NCBI RefSeq assembly: GCF_002420705.1 | Contig: NZ_DIIM01000013.1 | Coordinates: forward strand, 137,702-201,701 | Length of the DNA stretch: 64,000 nucleotides | Direction: 5' to 3' | Origin: Sphingobacterium sp. UBA5670 | GTDB taxonomy: Bacteria; Bacteroidota; Bacteroidia; Sphingobacteriales; Sphingobacteriaceae | Shown here: piece by piece, positions 27,606 to 37,096 of the stretch | Layout: the number at the start of each line of letters is the position of its first letter | Numbering within the stretch: position 1 is the stretch's first letter | Position numbers and translations under genes: made by a program | The notes under the pieces: generated by a model | Databases searched by the model: none | What the model was told of the DNA's origin: nothing | The model's input: only the letters and a program-made list of their open reading frames with translations

Positions 27606-28007
27606 TTATCCCTTGACGCCGCTGAGTATACTGCCTATGATGACTGTCAATACAATCAGTGTAATGACAATGTAAAGTCTGTCCTTTTCGATTACAAATC
27701 CAAATAGTGAACCGATCACGCGTACGATAGGGGTACAGATCAATAGCAGCACACCTAGTTGTATAATCTGTGGAATGTTTTGGCTAAATGCACCTGTAAT
27801 AATTCCGGTAATTGTTGTGTTGGAATTTCCCTCACCGACAAAATCTCTATAGTTTGGTACGGCGTCCTGTCCATGAACAATGAGATAGAGGATGCCACCT
27901 AGGATAAGAATGGTGGAAGCTAATATAACACCTATACGTAAAATTTGTCCTACTAGAAGCGAGATGTCCTTGTCTCCCCAATAGTGTTTCGAAAATACTT
28001 GTTTCAT
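27606..28007 (-). CDS. DUF1634 membrane protein
   Basis: This 133-residue protein has three transmembrane segments (near 20-42, 78-98 and 107-128) and the opening WGDKDISLLVGQILRIGVILAS, which fits the DUF1634 family. Members are usually encoded next to a TauE/SafE-family anion exporter, as here, where it lies 77 bp downstream of one on the same strand. It is therefore probably an accessory subunit. The exact role in sulfite or other anion transport is unknown. No signal for separate regulation is seen. Confidence 0.82.
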   Translation of the reverse strand: MKQVFSKHYWGDKDISLLVGQILRIGVILASTILILGGILYLIVHGQDAVPNYRDFVGEGNSNTTITGIITGAFSQNIPQIIQLGVLLLICTPIVRVIGSLFGFVIEKDRLYIVITLIVLTVIIGSILSGVKG

Positions 28008-28084
28008 TTTGATTAATTGTTTCCTTCATCGTATAGAGGAAGGACGTTGTGAAACTGAAATCCTAAATCGTGTAAACTGAAGTT

Positions 28085-28945
28085 TTAGAATTTATGCTGG
28101 AACCCGTTAAAGATCATTTCTAATGCCACCAGTGTAATAGCGACGGCGAAAATAATGCGTAAAGTCTTTGGATTCATTCGTTTTAGGAGCTTGGATCCTG
28201 TAATGGCTCCACATAATACACCCAGGATAACCGGAAAAGCAATACCTGGATCCATATACCCTCTTTGTAAATACACGACAGCAGAAGCCGCTGCGGTGAC
28301 ACCGATCATAAAGTTGCTCGTTGTGGTACTGACTTTAAAGGGAATTTTCATCATGCTGTCCATCGCGAGTACTTTGAGGGAACCCGAACCGATTCCTAGT
28401 AGGCCAGAAAGAATTCCTGCAACTCCCATCAAAGAGAATCCTCCAACTATGTTGGTCAATTTGTAGGGAACTAATTTCCCATCGGCAGGATAAGTACTGT
28501 TCAGTTTCAATTTTTCGGCCAGGGCCGAGCCACCGGAAAGTGCATGTTCGTTTTTCTTGCGGACCGTCATTGCAGCAGAGAAGATAAGAACAACACCAAA
28601 GATGATTGCGATGGTATTCGTCGGCATGTAAATGGCGATAATAGCACCGATAACGGCACCGATGGTGGTTGCGATTTCTAGAAACATCCCGAGCCGGATG
28701 TTGGTGATGCCTTCCTTGACGTAAGCTGTAGCCGCACCGGATGAAGTCGCTATGGAAGCCAATAAGGCCGCTCCAATGGCATAACGGATATCTACATGAA
28801 ACAGAAGTGTCAATAAGGGGATGACAACGACCCCTCCGCCTAAGCCCGTTAGGGATCCTAAGAGCCCTGCTACAAAAGCACCCAGGAGAAGGATGATTGT
28901 AAAGGTGAGAATAGTCATAAATATGTGTTTGTTTGTGTGATCCAA
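28085..28945 (-). CDS. Sulfite exporter TauE/SafE family permease
   Basis: This is an integral membrane permease of about eight helices, 286 residues. The TauE/SafE hallmarks are both present: GSLTGLGGGVVVIPLL near the start and GILSGLLGIGSGSLKVLAMD in the second repeat, reflecting the internal duplication. Such proteins move sulfite, sulfoacetate or other organosulfur anions. The DUF1634 gene follows closely, and the two probably form a unit. A second in-frame ATG (28918) gives a shorter form with an equally good membrane start. Confidence 0.88.
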   Translation of the reverse strand: MDHTNKHIFMTILTFTIILLLGAFVAGLLGSLTGLGGGVVVIPLLTLLFHVDIRYAIGAALLASIATSSGAATAYVKEGITNIRLGMFLEIATTIGAVIGAIIAIYMPTNTIAIIFGVVLIFSAAMTVRKKNEHALSGGSALAEKLKLNSTYPADGKLVPYKLTNIVGGFSLMGVAGILSGLLGIGSGSLKVLAMDSMMKIPFKVSTTTSNFMIGVTAAASAVVYLQRGYMDPGIAFPVILGVLCGAITGSKLLKRMNPKTLRIIFAVAITLVALEMIFNGFQHKF

Positions 28946-29056
28946 AAAACAGCAGCTGCTTAATGGAAGGTAATTTGTTGTAAACTTAAGGGCTTTTTAT
29001 TTGTTTTTGAAATTTTTAAGCCGGAATTGATACAAATGTTACATCAAAAGTATCAT

Positions 29057-29101
29057 CAAAAAAATGATACTGCCCAGTCGCTTCACAGCGCGGGGGCAGT
29101 A
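29057..29101 (-). terminator. Terminator of the metal efflux operon
   Basis: Leftward, GGGCAGTA and TACTGCCC (29094-29101 and 29068-29075) form an 8-bp stem with an inner CGCT/AGCG extension, followed by TCATTTTTTT. A second small hairpin (29049-29071) overlaps it. The site lies 51 bp past the efflux pump stop codon. Confidence 0.7.
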
Positions 29102-29151
29102 CCGTCGGCCTTTATCGGCCAAAGTATATAGTATATAAAATATGGACAACA

Positions 29152-32100
29152 TTATTTAGCGATTGTTTGCTTTACCTTTTCTTTTCTGTTGAAGATATCA
29201 TAGATTATCGGGAACACCAGCAGTGTCAGTATCGTTGCTGAAATAAGCCCGCCAATGATGACGATTGCCAAAGGTTTTTGTGATTCCGAGCCTATTCCCG
29301 TAGATAATGCAGCCGGCAATAGACCTATGGAAGCCATCAAAGCCGTCATAACGACAGGGCGTGTCCGCGATTTTACACCTTTGTAGATTGACTGGTCATT
29401 CGGCAGGCCCTCTTTTTTGTTCTGATGGAATTCTGAGATTAGGATAACCCCATTCTGTATACATATCCCGAATAATGCGATCATGCCTACCCCTGCCGAA
29501 ATACCGAAATTCATACCAGTTACGTGTAAGGCAATAATACCACCGATCAAGGCAAAAGGCACGTTGGCCAATACAAGTAGCGAATCCTTGATATTTCCGA
29601 ACAGAATAAACAACAGGAAAAAGATGACAATCAAACTGATCGGTACAACTTGTGCTAAACGATGTGTAGCACGTTGTTGATTTTCGAATTGACCGGTCCA
29701 GCCAATGGAATATCCTTCCGGGAGCTTGATTTTGCTGACTTTTTGTTGCGCTTCTGCAATGGTGCTTCCCAGGTCGCGGTCACGGATGGAAAATTTGATA
29801 CCGATATAGCGTTTGATGTTGTCGCGGTAGATAAAAGCAGCGCCATTGTCTTTTTCGATCGTTGCGATACTTTTTAGTGGAATTAAGGTGCCATCACCAC
29901 AAGGAACCATCAGCTGTGCAATATCTTTTTCTGTTTTCCGATACTCCGGTGCATAGCGCAGACGAATATTGAATTTGCGTTCTCCATCGTATAAAATCGA
30001 AGCTGTCTTTCCGCCAAAGGCCATTTCCAATACCGCTTGCGCATCAGCTGGCAGCACGTTGAATGCAGCCATACGGGTCCGATCCAATACTACACTAACT
30101 TCAGGCTGGCCGATATTTAAGATAATACCAGGTTCTTTAATGCCTTGGATGCCTTTGACCTGTGCATATACTTCTTTTGCGAGACGGTCTAAGGTTGCAA
30201 GGTTGTCTCCAAAAATCTTGATGCCGTTTTCGGCTTTGAATCCTGCAACCGCTTCGGCAACGTTATCTGAAATAGGCTGTGAATAATTATAAGTGATACC
30301 CTGAAATTGCTTGAGTTTATGGTCCATCTCTTCGATCAGCTGATCCATGGTAATTTTGCGCGTCCATTCCTCTTTAGGTTTTAGGGCTACGGCAAACTGA
30401 ACAAAACCAAAGCCATTGGGGTCGGTCCCATCGTTGCTCCGTCCAGTCTGGGAGAGCACACCGGTGACCTCAGGGAAGGTTTCCAATGTACTTTTTAACA
30501 GCTTGGTTGTTTTGATCGATTCACGTAAAGACGTACTCGTAGGCATCTCGGCAGTAACCCAAAGGGATCCTTCGTTTAGTGTTGGTAAAAATTCTGTTCC
30601 CAAAAATTTTGCAGAAAACAAGACTGCCGCCAATAAAGCAATTGCGACGATCATACTCAGACGCTTGTTTCTGAATGTAAATCCAAAACCCTTGGCGACA
30701 ATTCGATTCCAGAATTCAACAAATGGATTGTGCCGTTCTTTTACATTTTTATTGAGCAGAATATGTGAAAGAGCCGGAACTAGCGTCAAGGTGAACAGTA
30801 AAGCTCCCAATAAGGCAAACCCCAGGGTAAAGGCGAGCGGCGAAAACATTTTACCTTCTACCTTCTGGAAGGAGAAGATAGGAATCAACGAGGTGATGAT
30901 AATCAGTTTGGAAAAAAAGATGGCTTTTCCCAATCCGGTTCCTGTCTGTTTGATCCAGCCTGCTTTGGCCATTTTATTGAATTTCTCCATGCCAAGTTTG
31001 TGGGCCTGATGGTCCAGCATGACGAATATCCCTTCAACCATAACCACGGCACCGTCGATGATAATACCAAAGTCTACTGCGCCTAAAGAAAGCAGGTTGG
31101 CACTCATGCCCGCCAGTTTAAGGCATAAAAAGGCAAAAAGTAAGGCGAGCGGTATGATAATGGAAACAATAACCGTGGTGCGCCAGTCTGCCATAAAGAG
31201 CAGTACCATCAAGGTAACAAGCACGATACCTTCGATCAAGTTATGCATAACGGTATGTGTTGTGAAATCCATGAGGTTGTCACGGTCATAGAAGGTTTGC
31301 ATCTTGACGTCTTTGGGGAGGATTTTGTTGTTAAGCTCGTCTATTTTCGCTTTTACAGCAGTCAATACTTCTCTTGGATTTTCACCTTTACGCATCACAA
31401 TGGTTCCTGCTACCACATCATCATTCTTGCCAAAACCGGCTTGACCCACACGGGGCATCGCACTTTCTCTAACTTCGGCTACATTTTTGACAAATACAGG
31501 ATTTCCCTTTTGATTGATTACAGTGATGTTTTCGATATCATTGATCGAGTTGACCAAACCAATGCCACGCACGACGTAAGACTGGCCACTTTTTTCGATG
31601 ACATCGCCACCGACATTCAGGTTACTTTTGCTGACTGCATCAAATACCTGCAGAGGAGTGAGGTTGAATTTGTCGAGTTTTATAGGGTCAGTACTTATTT
31701 CATAGACTAAATCCTGCCCACCAAAAACATTGATATCGGCCACACCTGGGACACCACGAAGCGCCCGGTCAATGACCCAAGTCTGCAAAGTAAGGAGATC
31801 GCGTGAATTGCGCTGATCACTGTGTAGTGTATAACGGAAGATCTCTCCTGTAGGACCATAAGGGGGCTGTACTTCGGGGTCGACATCGTCTGGCAGGCTC
31901 ACGGACCGCAAAAGGTTATTGACCTGGTTGCGGGCAAACGTATCGTCGACACCATCATCAAAGATGATTTTGACAATGGAGAGGCCAAACATCGTGGTGC
32001 TCCGTATACTCGTTCTCTTTTGGACCGGACTCATGCCGAGTTCGATTGGTGTCGTTACAAAACGTTCGACTTCCTCCGCACTCCTTCCATTCCATTGGGT

Positions 32101-32259
32101 AATGATGGTTATTTGTGTATTGGTCACATCGGGAAATGCCTCAATGGGCATGCTTTTAAAGCTAATGAATCCGACAATAGCCAAAATACCGACCCAAATA
32201 AAGGTAAATGCTTTATTTTTAATGGAAAAGGCAATGATATTTTTAATGAATTTGTTCAT
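29152..32259 (-). CDS. CusA/CzcA-family heavy-metal RND efflux pump
   Basis: This inner-membrane proton-driven pump of 1035 residues exports metal ions such as Cu, Ag, Zn, Co or Cd through a tripartite channel. The opening FIKNIIAFSIKNKAFTFIWVGILAIVG and the HME-RND segment SANLLSLGAVDFGIIIDGAVVMVEG (with the proton-relay Asp) are diagnostic. The second half shows GMNFGISAGVGMIALFGICIQNGVI. The length matches CusA (about 1047). It follows the adaptor gene by 21 bp and shares its operon with the outer-membrane gene and probably with the two-component genes upstream. Metal preference cannot be fixed. Confidence 0.93.
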   Translation of the reverse strand: MNKFIKNIIAFSIKNKAFTFIWVGILAIVGFISFKSMPIEAFPDVTNTQITIITQWNGRSAEEVERFVTTPIELGMSPVQKRTSIRSTTMFGLSIVKIIFDDGVDDTFARNQVNNLLRSVSLPDDVDPEVQPPYGPTGEIFRYTLHSDQRNSRDLLTLQTWVIDRALRGVPGVADINVFGGQDLVYEISTDPIKLDKFNLTPLQVFDAVSKSNLNVGGDVIEKSGQSYVVRGIGLVNSINDIENITVINQKGNPVFVKNVAEVRESAMPRVGQAGFGKNDDVVAGTIVMRKGENPREVLTAVKAKIDELNNKILPKDVKMQTFYDRDNLMDFTTHTVMHNLIEGIVLVTLMVLLFMADWRTTVIVSIIIPLALLFAFLCLKLAGMSANLLSLGAVDFGIIIDGAVVMVEGIFVMLDHQAHKLGMEKFNKMAKAGWIKQTGTGLGKAIFFSKLIIITSLIPIFSFQKVEGKMFSPLAFTLGFALLGALLFTLTLVPALSHILLNKNVKERHNPFVEFWNRIVAKGFGFTFRNKRLSMIVAIALLAAVLFSAKFLGTEFLPTLNEGSLWVTAEMPTSTSLRESIKTTKLLKSTLETFPEVTGVLSQTGRSNDGTDPNGFGFVQFAVALKPKEEWTRKITMDQLIEEMDHKLKQFQGITYNYSQPISDNVAEAVAGFKAENGIKIFGDNLATLDRLAKEVYAQVKGIQGIKEPGIILNIGQPEVSVVLDRTRMAAFNVLPADAQAVLEMAFGGKTASILYDGERKFNIRLRYAPEYRKTEKDIAQLMVPCGDGTLIPLKSIATIEKDNGAAFIYRDNIKRYIGIKFSIRDRDLGSTIAEAQQKVSKIKLPEGYSIGWTGQFENQQRATHRLAQVVPISLIVIFFLLFILFGNIKDSLLVLANVPFALIGGIIALHVTGMNFGISAGVGMIALFGICIQNGVILISEFHQNKKEGLPNDQSIYKGVKSRTRPVVMTALMASIGLLPAALSTGIGSESQKPLAIVIIGGLISATILTLLVFPIIYDIFNRKEKVKQTIAK

Positions 32260-32280
32260 TCGTGTAAATGCTAAGACGGA

Positions 32281-33372
32281 TTAATTATTCAGTGCTCTAT
32301 AGATCAAAAGCTTATTGTTGACAACAACTTTTTCACCTTCCTGCAGTCCCGTAGCCATATAGGTTGTCCCTTCGTTTTGCTTGATCGGCTGTATTTCGCG
32401 GATCTTAATATCATTTTGCGATTTATAGATCAATACAAAATATTTGTTTTGATCGAATATGACTGCATCCGAAGGTACTGCCAGAGCCTGCGTATTGGAT
32501 TGGTGCAACACTTTAATGGTCGCCTTGCTATCGGGAATGAGCAAACCATCCTTATTATCGAGCACCACACGGGCCTGCATTGAATTGGTCTGCGGATCGA
32601 TGATCTTAAAGATTTTGTCGATACTGCCCTGGAATTTTTTATCCGGGTAGCTTAGCGTTGATACGACAGCTGGCATGCCCATGCTGATCTTGTCAATATC
32701 CGTTTCGTTAACGTTAAGAATCGCCCATACATCTTTTGTATTGGCCACATCAAAGATGTTGTCGCTGCGGTCGCTGCGCAGCTGCATGTCCTTGTTGATA
32801 TTTTTTTGGACGATGTAGCCATCGATTGGAGATACGACCGAATAAATATTGCCCGTACGGACATTGTAAATCTGACTTACGGCTTCCGAGCGGCGAAGCT
32901 GTTCTTTGGCTTTGGTTAACTGTCCTTTTGCTTCGAGCATGTCTTTATCTGTGCTCAGTTTACCATTGTACATGTCTTCAGCTACCCGGTAGTTTTTTTC
33001 AGCAAGTAATACATCGGTTTTGGCATCCGAAAGATCTTTTTGGATACCCGCAACTTCCGTACTCCTGATTGTGGCCAATACTTGACCTTTATGTACGTAG
33101 TCGCCCAAGGAAACATTAACGGATACGACATTACCCCCAACAAGTGGAAAAATATCGATGTAATTGTTTTGATCGGCAGATATTTTGCCGAAGAAGTTGA
33201 GTTCTTCGGTCACATTTTCTTTTTTTACCGTTGCAAAACTGGTCGACTTAAGCATCGTCTCACTAATTTCGAAACCTTTGACAATAGCTGCATTGTCTGC
33301 TTCTTTATGATTTTGGCAAGAGTAGAGTAAAACTGCTACCACAGTGGCTATGATAAGTTTTTTAGTTGGCAT
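32281..33372 (-). CDS. Efflux RND periplasmic adaptor, lipoprotein (CusB/CzcB-like)
   Basis: This membrane-fusion protein of 363 residues links the RND pump to the outer-membrane channel. A lipobox (AVLLYSC) marks signal-peptidase II processing at about residue 19. A lipoyl-like barrel region begins with IFPLVGGNVVSVNVSLGDYVHKGQVLATI and resumes with VVSPIDGYIVQKNI. Between them is a helical hairpin. It lies 21 bp upstream of the pump gene and overlaps the outer-membrane gene by 11 bp. No extra metal-binding N-terminal domain is visible. Confidence 0.92.
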   Translation of the reverse strand: MPTKKLIIATVVAVLLYSCQNHKEADNAAIVKGFEISETMLKSTSFATVKKENVTEELNFFGKISADQNNYIDIFPLVGGNVVSVNVSLGDYVHKGQVLATIRSTEVAGIQKDLSDAKTDVLLAEKNYRVAEDMYNGKLSTDKDMLEAKGQLTKAKEQLRRSEAVSQIYNVRTGNIYSVVSPIDGYIVQKNINKDMQLRSDRSDNIFDVANTKDVWAILNVNETDIDKISMGMPAVVSTLSYPDKKFQGSIDKIFKIIDPQTNSMQARVVLDNKDGLLIPDSKATIKVLHQSNTQALAVPSDAVIFDQNKYFVLIYKSQNDIKIREIQPIKQNEGTTYMATGLQEGEKVVVNNKLLIYRALNN

Positions 33373-34696
33373 AAGTTGAATTGAATATAGAAGTTTGAGC
33401 CAGATAGTTTAATTGTTCGGCGTTGAGAATAATTTCCTTTTTCATATCATAAAGCTTCAGAATAGATATGCGGTAGCTGTCCATAAAATCGGTGAATTCA
33501 ACTAAGGAAATATTACCTTTTTTGAAATTGTTGAAAATACCATCATAGACCACGGCAATGTCGCGTAGGTCGTCCGGTGTAATCGTAAAATACTGGTTAT
33601 ATTGATTTTCCCAGGACAGATAGTTTGAACGTAACTTTGATTCAAGCAGCTGCCGCTGCACTTCAATATTTTTCTTTGCTTCTTCTTCGGCGTATTTCGC
33701 TTTGATCACATTTCCTTTGTTTTGTTTCCATAGTGGAAGCGGAATTGCAGCTGTCAAGTTGATTTCATTTCGGAATGCGCCAGAATTTTGACTGTATGCA
33801 AGTCCAAGATTAATATCGGGTGTATTTAAAGACTGTTGCCATTTAGTAAATAACTGCGAGCTTTCTGAGGTCTTCAAGGCAAATTGATAATCGGCATTGT
33901 TTTCCAGGGCCAATTGGTAAATTTTGTCGAAAGGCATAGTCGGTTTTATAGCGAGTTCCTGATCTGCTTGTTGGTCCGTTAATTTGGGGAGCACATCTTC
34001 CTGGCTGGAAATAAGCACACGTAATTGCTGTTGTAGATTGATGCTATTATTGATCGCCGTCGTTTTTTCATTGTTGAGATCGATGGCCATTGTCTGCAGA
34101 CGGACCTGATCTTTCAAAGAAACATTCCCTTTTTTTCCTTGCTCTTTATAAGCCACCAGGAGACTGTTGAGATAATCCAGCTGAATTTTAATGTCGGCCA
34201 ACTTATGCTGTTCAAAGTAAAGGGAGTAAAAGGTTGTACGGAGCTGCGCACGAAGACTTGCAAGCAACTGGCTAAATTGCAGCTTAGCCAATTCAACATT
34301 TGATTTGGCAAATTCTACTTCATTTTTCTTTTTTCCACCGAGATAAATCAATTGGGATATGCTCGCTTCTTTGGACGGACCAACATGAAATGCTTTTTTG
34401 TTCTGTGGATCATAAGCGTTGACAGACATTTCCAGCTGTGGAAGATCCCAGATCCGGGCTTGTATCACATCTGCCTGAACTTGACTGATATCATATTGCT
34501 GGGCGAGTAAAGAGAGGTTACTCTTTATAAATGCTTCTTCGCATTCTTGAAGGGTCATCTGCTGTCCAGAGATCTCACTTTGCTTTTTTCCAAGTGTACT
34601 TTCATGAATAATCGCATAATCTGTTTCTGGCGGTTTTTGTTGCGCAAAAGCCATACTATTGAAAAGCAATAAAAATATTAAAGGTTTCTTTGCCAT
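33362..34696 (-). CDS. TolC-family outer-membrane efflux protein (CusC/CzcC-like)
   Basis: This is the outer-membrane component of the metal efflux module, 444 residues from the ATG at 34696. A signal peptide (MAKKPLIFLLLFNSMAFAQ) leads into the TolC repeats, such as MTLQECEEAFIKSNLSLLAQQYDISQVQADVIQA and a second repeat near ALENNADYQFALKTSESSQ. A TTG 9 bp upstream is possible but less likely. It overlaps the adaptor gene by 11 bp. The region before it carries an 11-bp-spaced array of half-sites that probably binds the response regulator. Confidence 0.9.
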   Translation of the reverse strand: MAKKPLIFLLLFNSMAFAQQKPPETDYAIIHESTLGKKQSEISGQQMTLQECEEAFIKSNLSLLAQQYDISQVQADVIQARIWDLPQLEMSVNAYDPQNKKAFHVGPSKEASISQLIYLGGKKKNEVEFAKSNVELAKLQFSQLLASLRAQLRTTFYSLYFEQHKLADIKIQLDYLNSLLVAYKEQGKKGNVSLKDQVRLQTMAIDLNNEKTTAINNSINLQQQLRVLISSQEDVLPKLTDQQADQELAIKPTMPFDKIYQLALENNADYQFALKTSESSQLFTKWQQSLNTPDINLGLAYSQNSGAFRNEINLTAAIPLPLWKQNKGNVIKAKYAEEEAKKNIEVQRQLLESKLRSNYLSWENQYNQYFTITPDDLRDIAVVYDGIFNNFKKGNISLVEFTDFMDSYRISILKLYDMKKEIILNAEQLNYLAQTSIFNSTYAN

Positions 34697-34716
34697 GTCT
34701 ATCAAAACTTATATGA

Positions 34717-34724
34717 CAAAATAA
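34717..34724 (-). promoter_or_regulatory. Candidate -7 element of the efflux operon
   Basis: The minus strand reads TTATTTTG, one base short of the TAnnTTTG box. It lies about 20-28 bp upstream of the outer-membrane start codon, at the correct side of the half-site array for activation. Confidence 0.35.
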
Positions 34725-34734
34725 CTGGTCGAAT

Positions 34735-34772
34735 ATTAAAAGCCCCTTAATAAATGCTTAAAAAAAGCTTAA
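34735..34772. promoter_or_regulatory. Four 11-bp-spaced half-sites, candidate response-regulator array
   Basis: The plus strand carries ATTAA at 34735 and CTTAA at 34746, 34757 and 34768, all exactly 11 bp apart. Direct repeats of this kind are how OmpR-family regulators bind, for example the PmrA box CTTAA-N6-CTTAA. The array lies between the kinase and outer-membrane genes, about 40-75 bp upstream of the latter. Confidence 0.6.
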
Positions 34773-34874
34773 AAACGCATGTTATGCCAATAGGTAATGC
34801 ATCTGATGGATAGGTTTACTAGCGATATGTGATTGTCACAAAGAGATTTGAGACTGATTGTTGCAATTTTGCTA

Positions 34875-36254
34875 CTATGCTTCCTGGCTTGGAAATAATT
34901 TAAATAGTAATACAAAAGTATGAGTAGATTGTTTTACATCAGCTTGGTATTCAATTGTTGCTTGATGGGATTGCATGATGCGCTGGACGATCCGTAGTCC
35001 CAATCCTGATCCTGTCGTTTCGTTTGCATTTTCACCGCGGCTAAATGCATCGAAAATTCGCTTTTGATCAATTGTGCTCAGTGCTGGACCGGAATTGCTG
35101 ACCAGTACTTTCAACTCACGTCCGGATTCCAGGATTATCACTTTAACCTCTCTAGTATAAGAATAGAGTGCCGCATTTTTAAATAAGTTTACAAAAGCGA
35201 TTTCGATCAGTTGTGAGGAGCAGAAAATACTGAGCTTTGGGTCTTCGATTCCGCCAATTGAAAAATCCAATTGCAGGTCAGGGAACACCTTTGCTACTTT
35301 TTCATAAGCCATAAAGATGATTTCATCGATCCTCTCCTCCTTATAAGTCATTTTCAAACGTTCTGAGTCGAATTTTGATAGTAACATCAGCGAATCGGTT
35401 ACCTCCGCAAGATGCAAGGTTTCCTTGGATATATTACGGAGTACCTGCTTTACTTCTTCACTCAGCTGATTTTGATGATAGAGGTTTTCCAATTGGAAGG
35501 ACATTCGGGCAAGTGGCGTCCGTAATTCGTGTGAAGCGCTGGAATTAAATTCCTTCTGTGATTCGAAAGCAGTCGAAAGTCGCAATAACATGGTGTTAAA
35601 TGCGCGCGTTAGTACAGCAATTTCGTCGGTATGACCCGTATATTCAACCGGTTTGGTCAGTTTGCTGGCATTAATCTGCGTGATATTGTCTTTTAATTTA
35701 TCAAGTGGGATCAACAGGCGCTGAATGAGTTTATAACTGAATATCCAGACCAAAATAGCACTTAGGACAAATAATATCGTTAGGACGAGCGCTAGATGGT
35801 CCATTTTTTCATTTCCAGAATAATCCTGCGCTTTTACGATAATATAATAAGGTGAGCCATTGATGCGGTAATATTTAGCGAGTGTTTCATATTGGTCCTG
35901 ATTGTAGAAGATCTGTCTTTCCTGATTAAGCCGGTTGACAATCGCTGCATTCCAGGTAATGGTCTGATCTTTTACGGTACTGAAGACTAGCTGCTTATTT
36001 TTGTCGAGAATGATGACATCTTCATAGAAAAGGCCATCTTCGTCATCATGAAAATAGTTCTTGTAAGATTGCCGGTTGAAATAAGGATTACTGGCAATAT
36101 AATGAGAAATATTGTCTAATTTATCAATCAGCCGCTGGCGGAACTGATCTTTGCGAAAATCGAAACTAGCATAATAGATGATTAACATCGCAATGCCGAA
36201 AAGAACGGAGAATGCAATGCTAAAGCTAATCGCTATTTTCTTCTTTAAATTCAT
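34875..36254 (-). CDS. Sensor histidine kinase (HAMP, HisKA, HATPase)
   Basis: This inner-membrane kinase of 459 residues has a first transmembrane helix near 10-30, a periplasmic sensor loop, a second helix near 150-172, a HAMP linker (LIQRLLIPLDKLKDNI) and a phosphoacceptor helix with SASHELRTPLARM (His about residue 240). The N box is LFKNAALYS and the G box is GSGLGLRIV. It overlaps the response-regulator gene by 4 bp (ATGA). The efflux genes follow, so it is probably a metal-ion sensor. The periplasmic loop has many acidic and aromatic residues but no clear Cys or His metal site. Confidence 0.92.
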   Translation of the reverse strand: MNLKKKIAISFSIAFSVLFGIAMLIIYYASFDFRKDQFRQRLIDKLDNISHYIASNPYFNRQSYKNYFHDDEDGLFYEDVIILDKNKQLVFSTVKDQTITWNAAIVNRLNQERQIFYNQDQYETLAKYYRINGSPYYIIVKAQDYSGNEKMDHLALVLTILFVLSAILVWIFSYKLIQRLLIPLDKLKDNITQINASKLTKPVEYTGHTDEIAVLTRAFNTMLLRLSTAFESQKEFNSSASHELRTPLARMSFQLENLYHQNQLSEEVKQVLRNISKETLHLAEVTDSLMLLSKFDSERLKMTYKEERIDEIIFMAYEKVAKVFPDLQLDFSIGGIEDPKLSIFCSSQLIEIAFVNLFKNAALYSYTREVKVIILESGRELKVLVSNSGPALSTIDQKRIFDAFSRGENANETTGSGLGLRIVQRIMQSHQATIEYQADVKQSTHTFVLLFKLFPSQEA

Positions 36255-36937
36255 TTTTCTGCCGATAAATAATAACCAAATCCGGGCCTGGTATGAATAA
36301 GTTTATTGTCAAAGTTTTTGTCAATTTTCTTTCGCAAAAAGTTGATATAAACTTCAATGGTATTCTGTGTGGTTTGAAATTGATTTTGCCATACTTCCTC
36401 TGAAATATGCTGTTTGGATAAAGTTCGTCCTTTAGCCTGTGCTAAGATAAGCAGCAACTGAAATTCTTTTTGAGTAAGGTTTATTTCTTCATTGGCGCGC
36501 AGCACACGGGCTTCTTCCGGATAAATGATCAGATCATCAATCACGAGTGTTGTTGGATCATTACTTTCACTATGTTGTTGTCTACGTAACAAGGAATAGA
36601 TCCGCATCAGCAATTCATCTAAGACGAAAGGTTTGACGAGATAATCGTCGGCAGCCCGAAGAAAAGCTTCTTTTTTGTCGTCTATGTCATCATAAGCAGA
36701 AAGAATAATAATGGGGGTAAATGCATCGTGACTTCTTATCTTTTTACAGATCTCCAGTCCATTGATTTTGGGTACATTGATGTCCAGTAGATAGAAGCTG
36801 TATTTTTTTTGGTGTGTTTTGGCCAAAAACTCAATACCATCAAATGCCTGGTCACAAGAAAATCCCTGGCTTAATAAAAAAGACCGGATCTCCTTAGAGA
36901 GCACCTTGTCGTCTTCGAGCAGCAAAATATCCACCAT
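36251..36937 (-). CDS. OmpR-family response regulator
   Basis: This 228-residue two-component regulator has a receiver domain with the acidic pair near the start (LLLEDDKVL), the phosphorylatable Asp in YLLDINVPKING, and a conserved Lys (YLVKPF). The C-terminal winged-helix DNA-binding domain (LTQKEFQLLLILAQAKGRTLSKQHI) is of the OmpR/PhoB class. It is the first gene of the operon, sharing a 4-bp overlap with the kinase gene. It probably binds the 11-bp-spaced half-sites between the kinase and the outer-membrane channel gene, activating metal efflux. Confidence 0.94.
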   Translation of the reverse strand: MVDILLLEDDKVLSKEIRSFLLSQGFSCDQAFDGIEFLAKTHQKKYSFYLLDINVPKINGLEICKKIRSHDAFTPIIILSAYDDIDDKKEAFLRAADDYLVKPFVLDELLMRIYSLLRRQQHSESNDPTTLVIDDLIIYPEEARVLRANEEINLTQKEFQLLLILAQAKGRTLSKQHISEEVWQNQFQTTQNTIEVYINFLRKKIDKNFDNKLIHTRPGFGYYLSAEK

Positions 36938-37096
36938 AGTTGTTTGTATTGTCTTTTCGTAAAATTAAACAAATTTTTGTCATCCTATCAATGAGATATT
37001 TTCTTAGGACATAATTTAGTAACATAAGATTTACATGAAGAAATATGAAACAAAAAGAAATCTAAGTAGATTCAAATCGAAATTATAAAAAGCATT

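Noticed and set aside
30416..31009. Plus-strand frames inside the RND pump
   Set aside because: They are antisense to a 1035-residue gene of certain identity and look compositionally like shadows.
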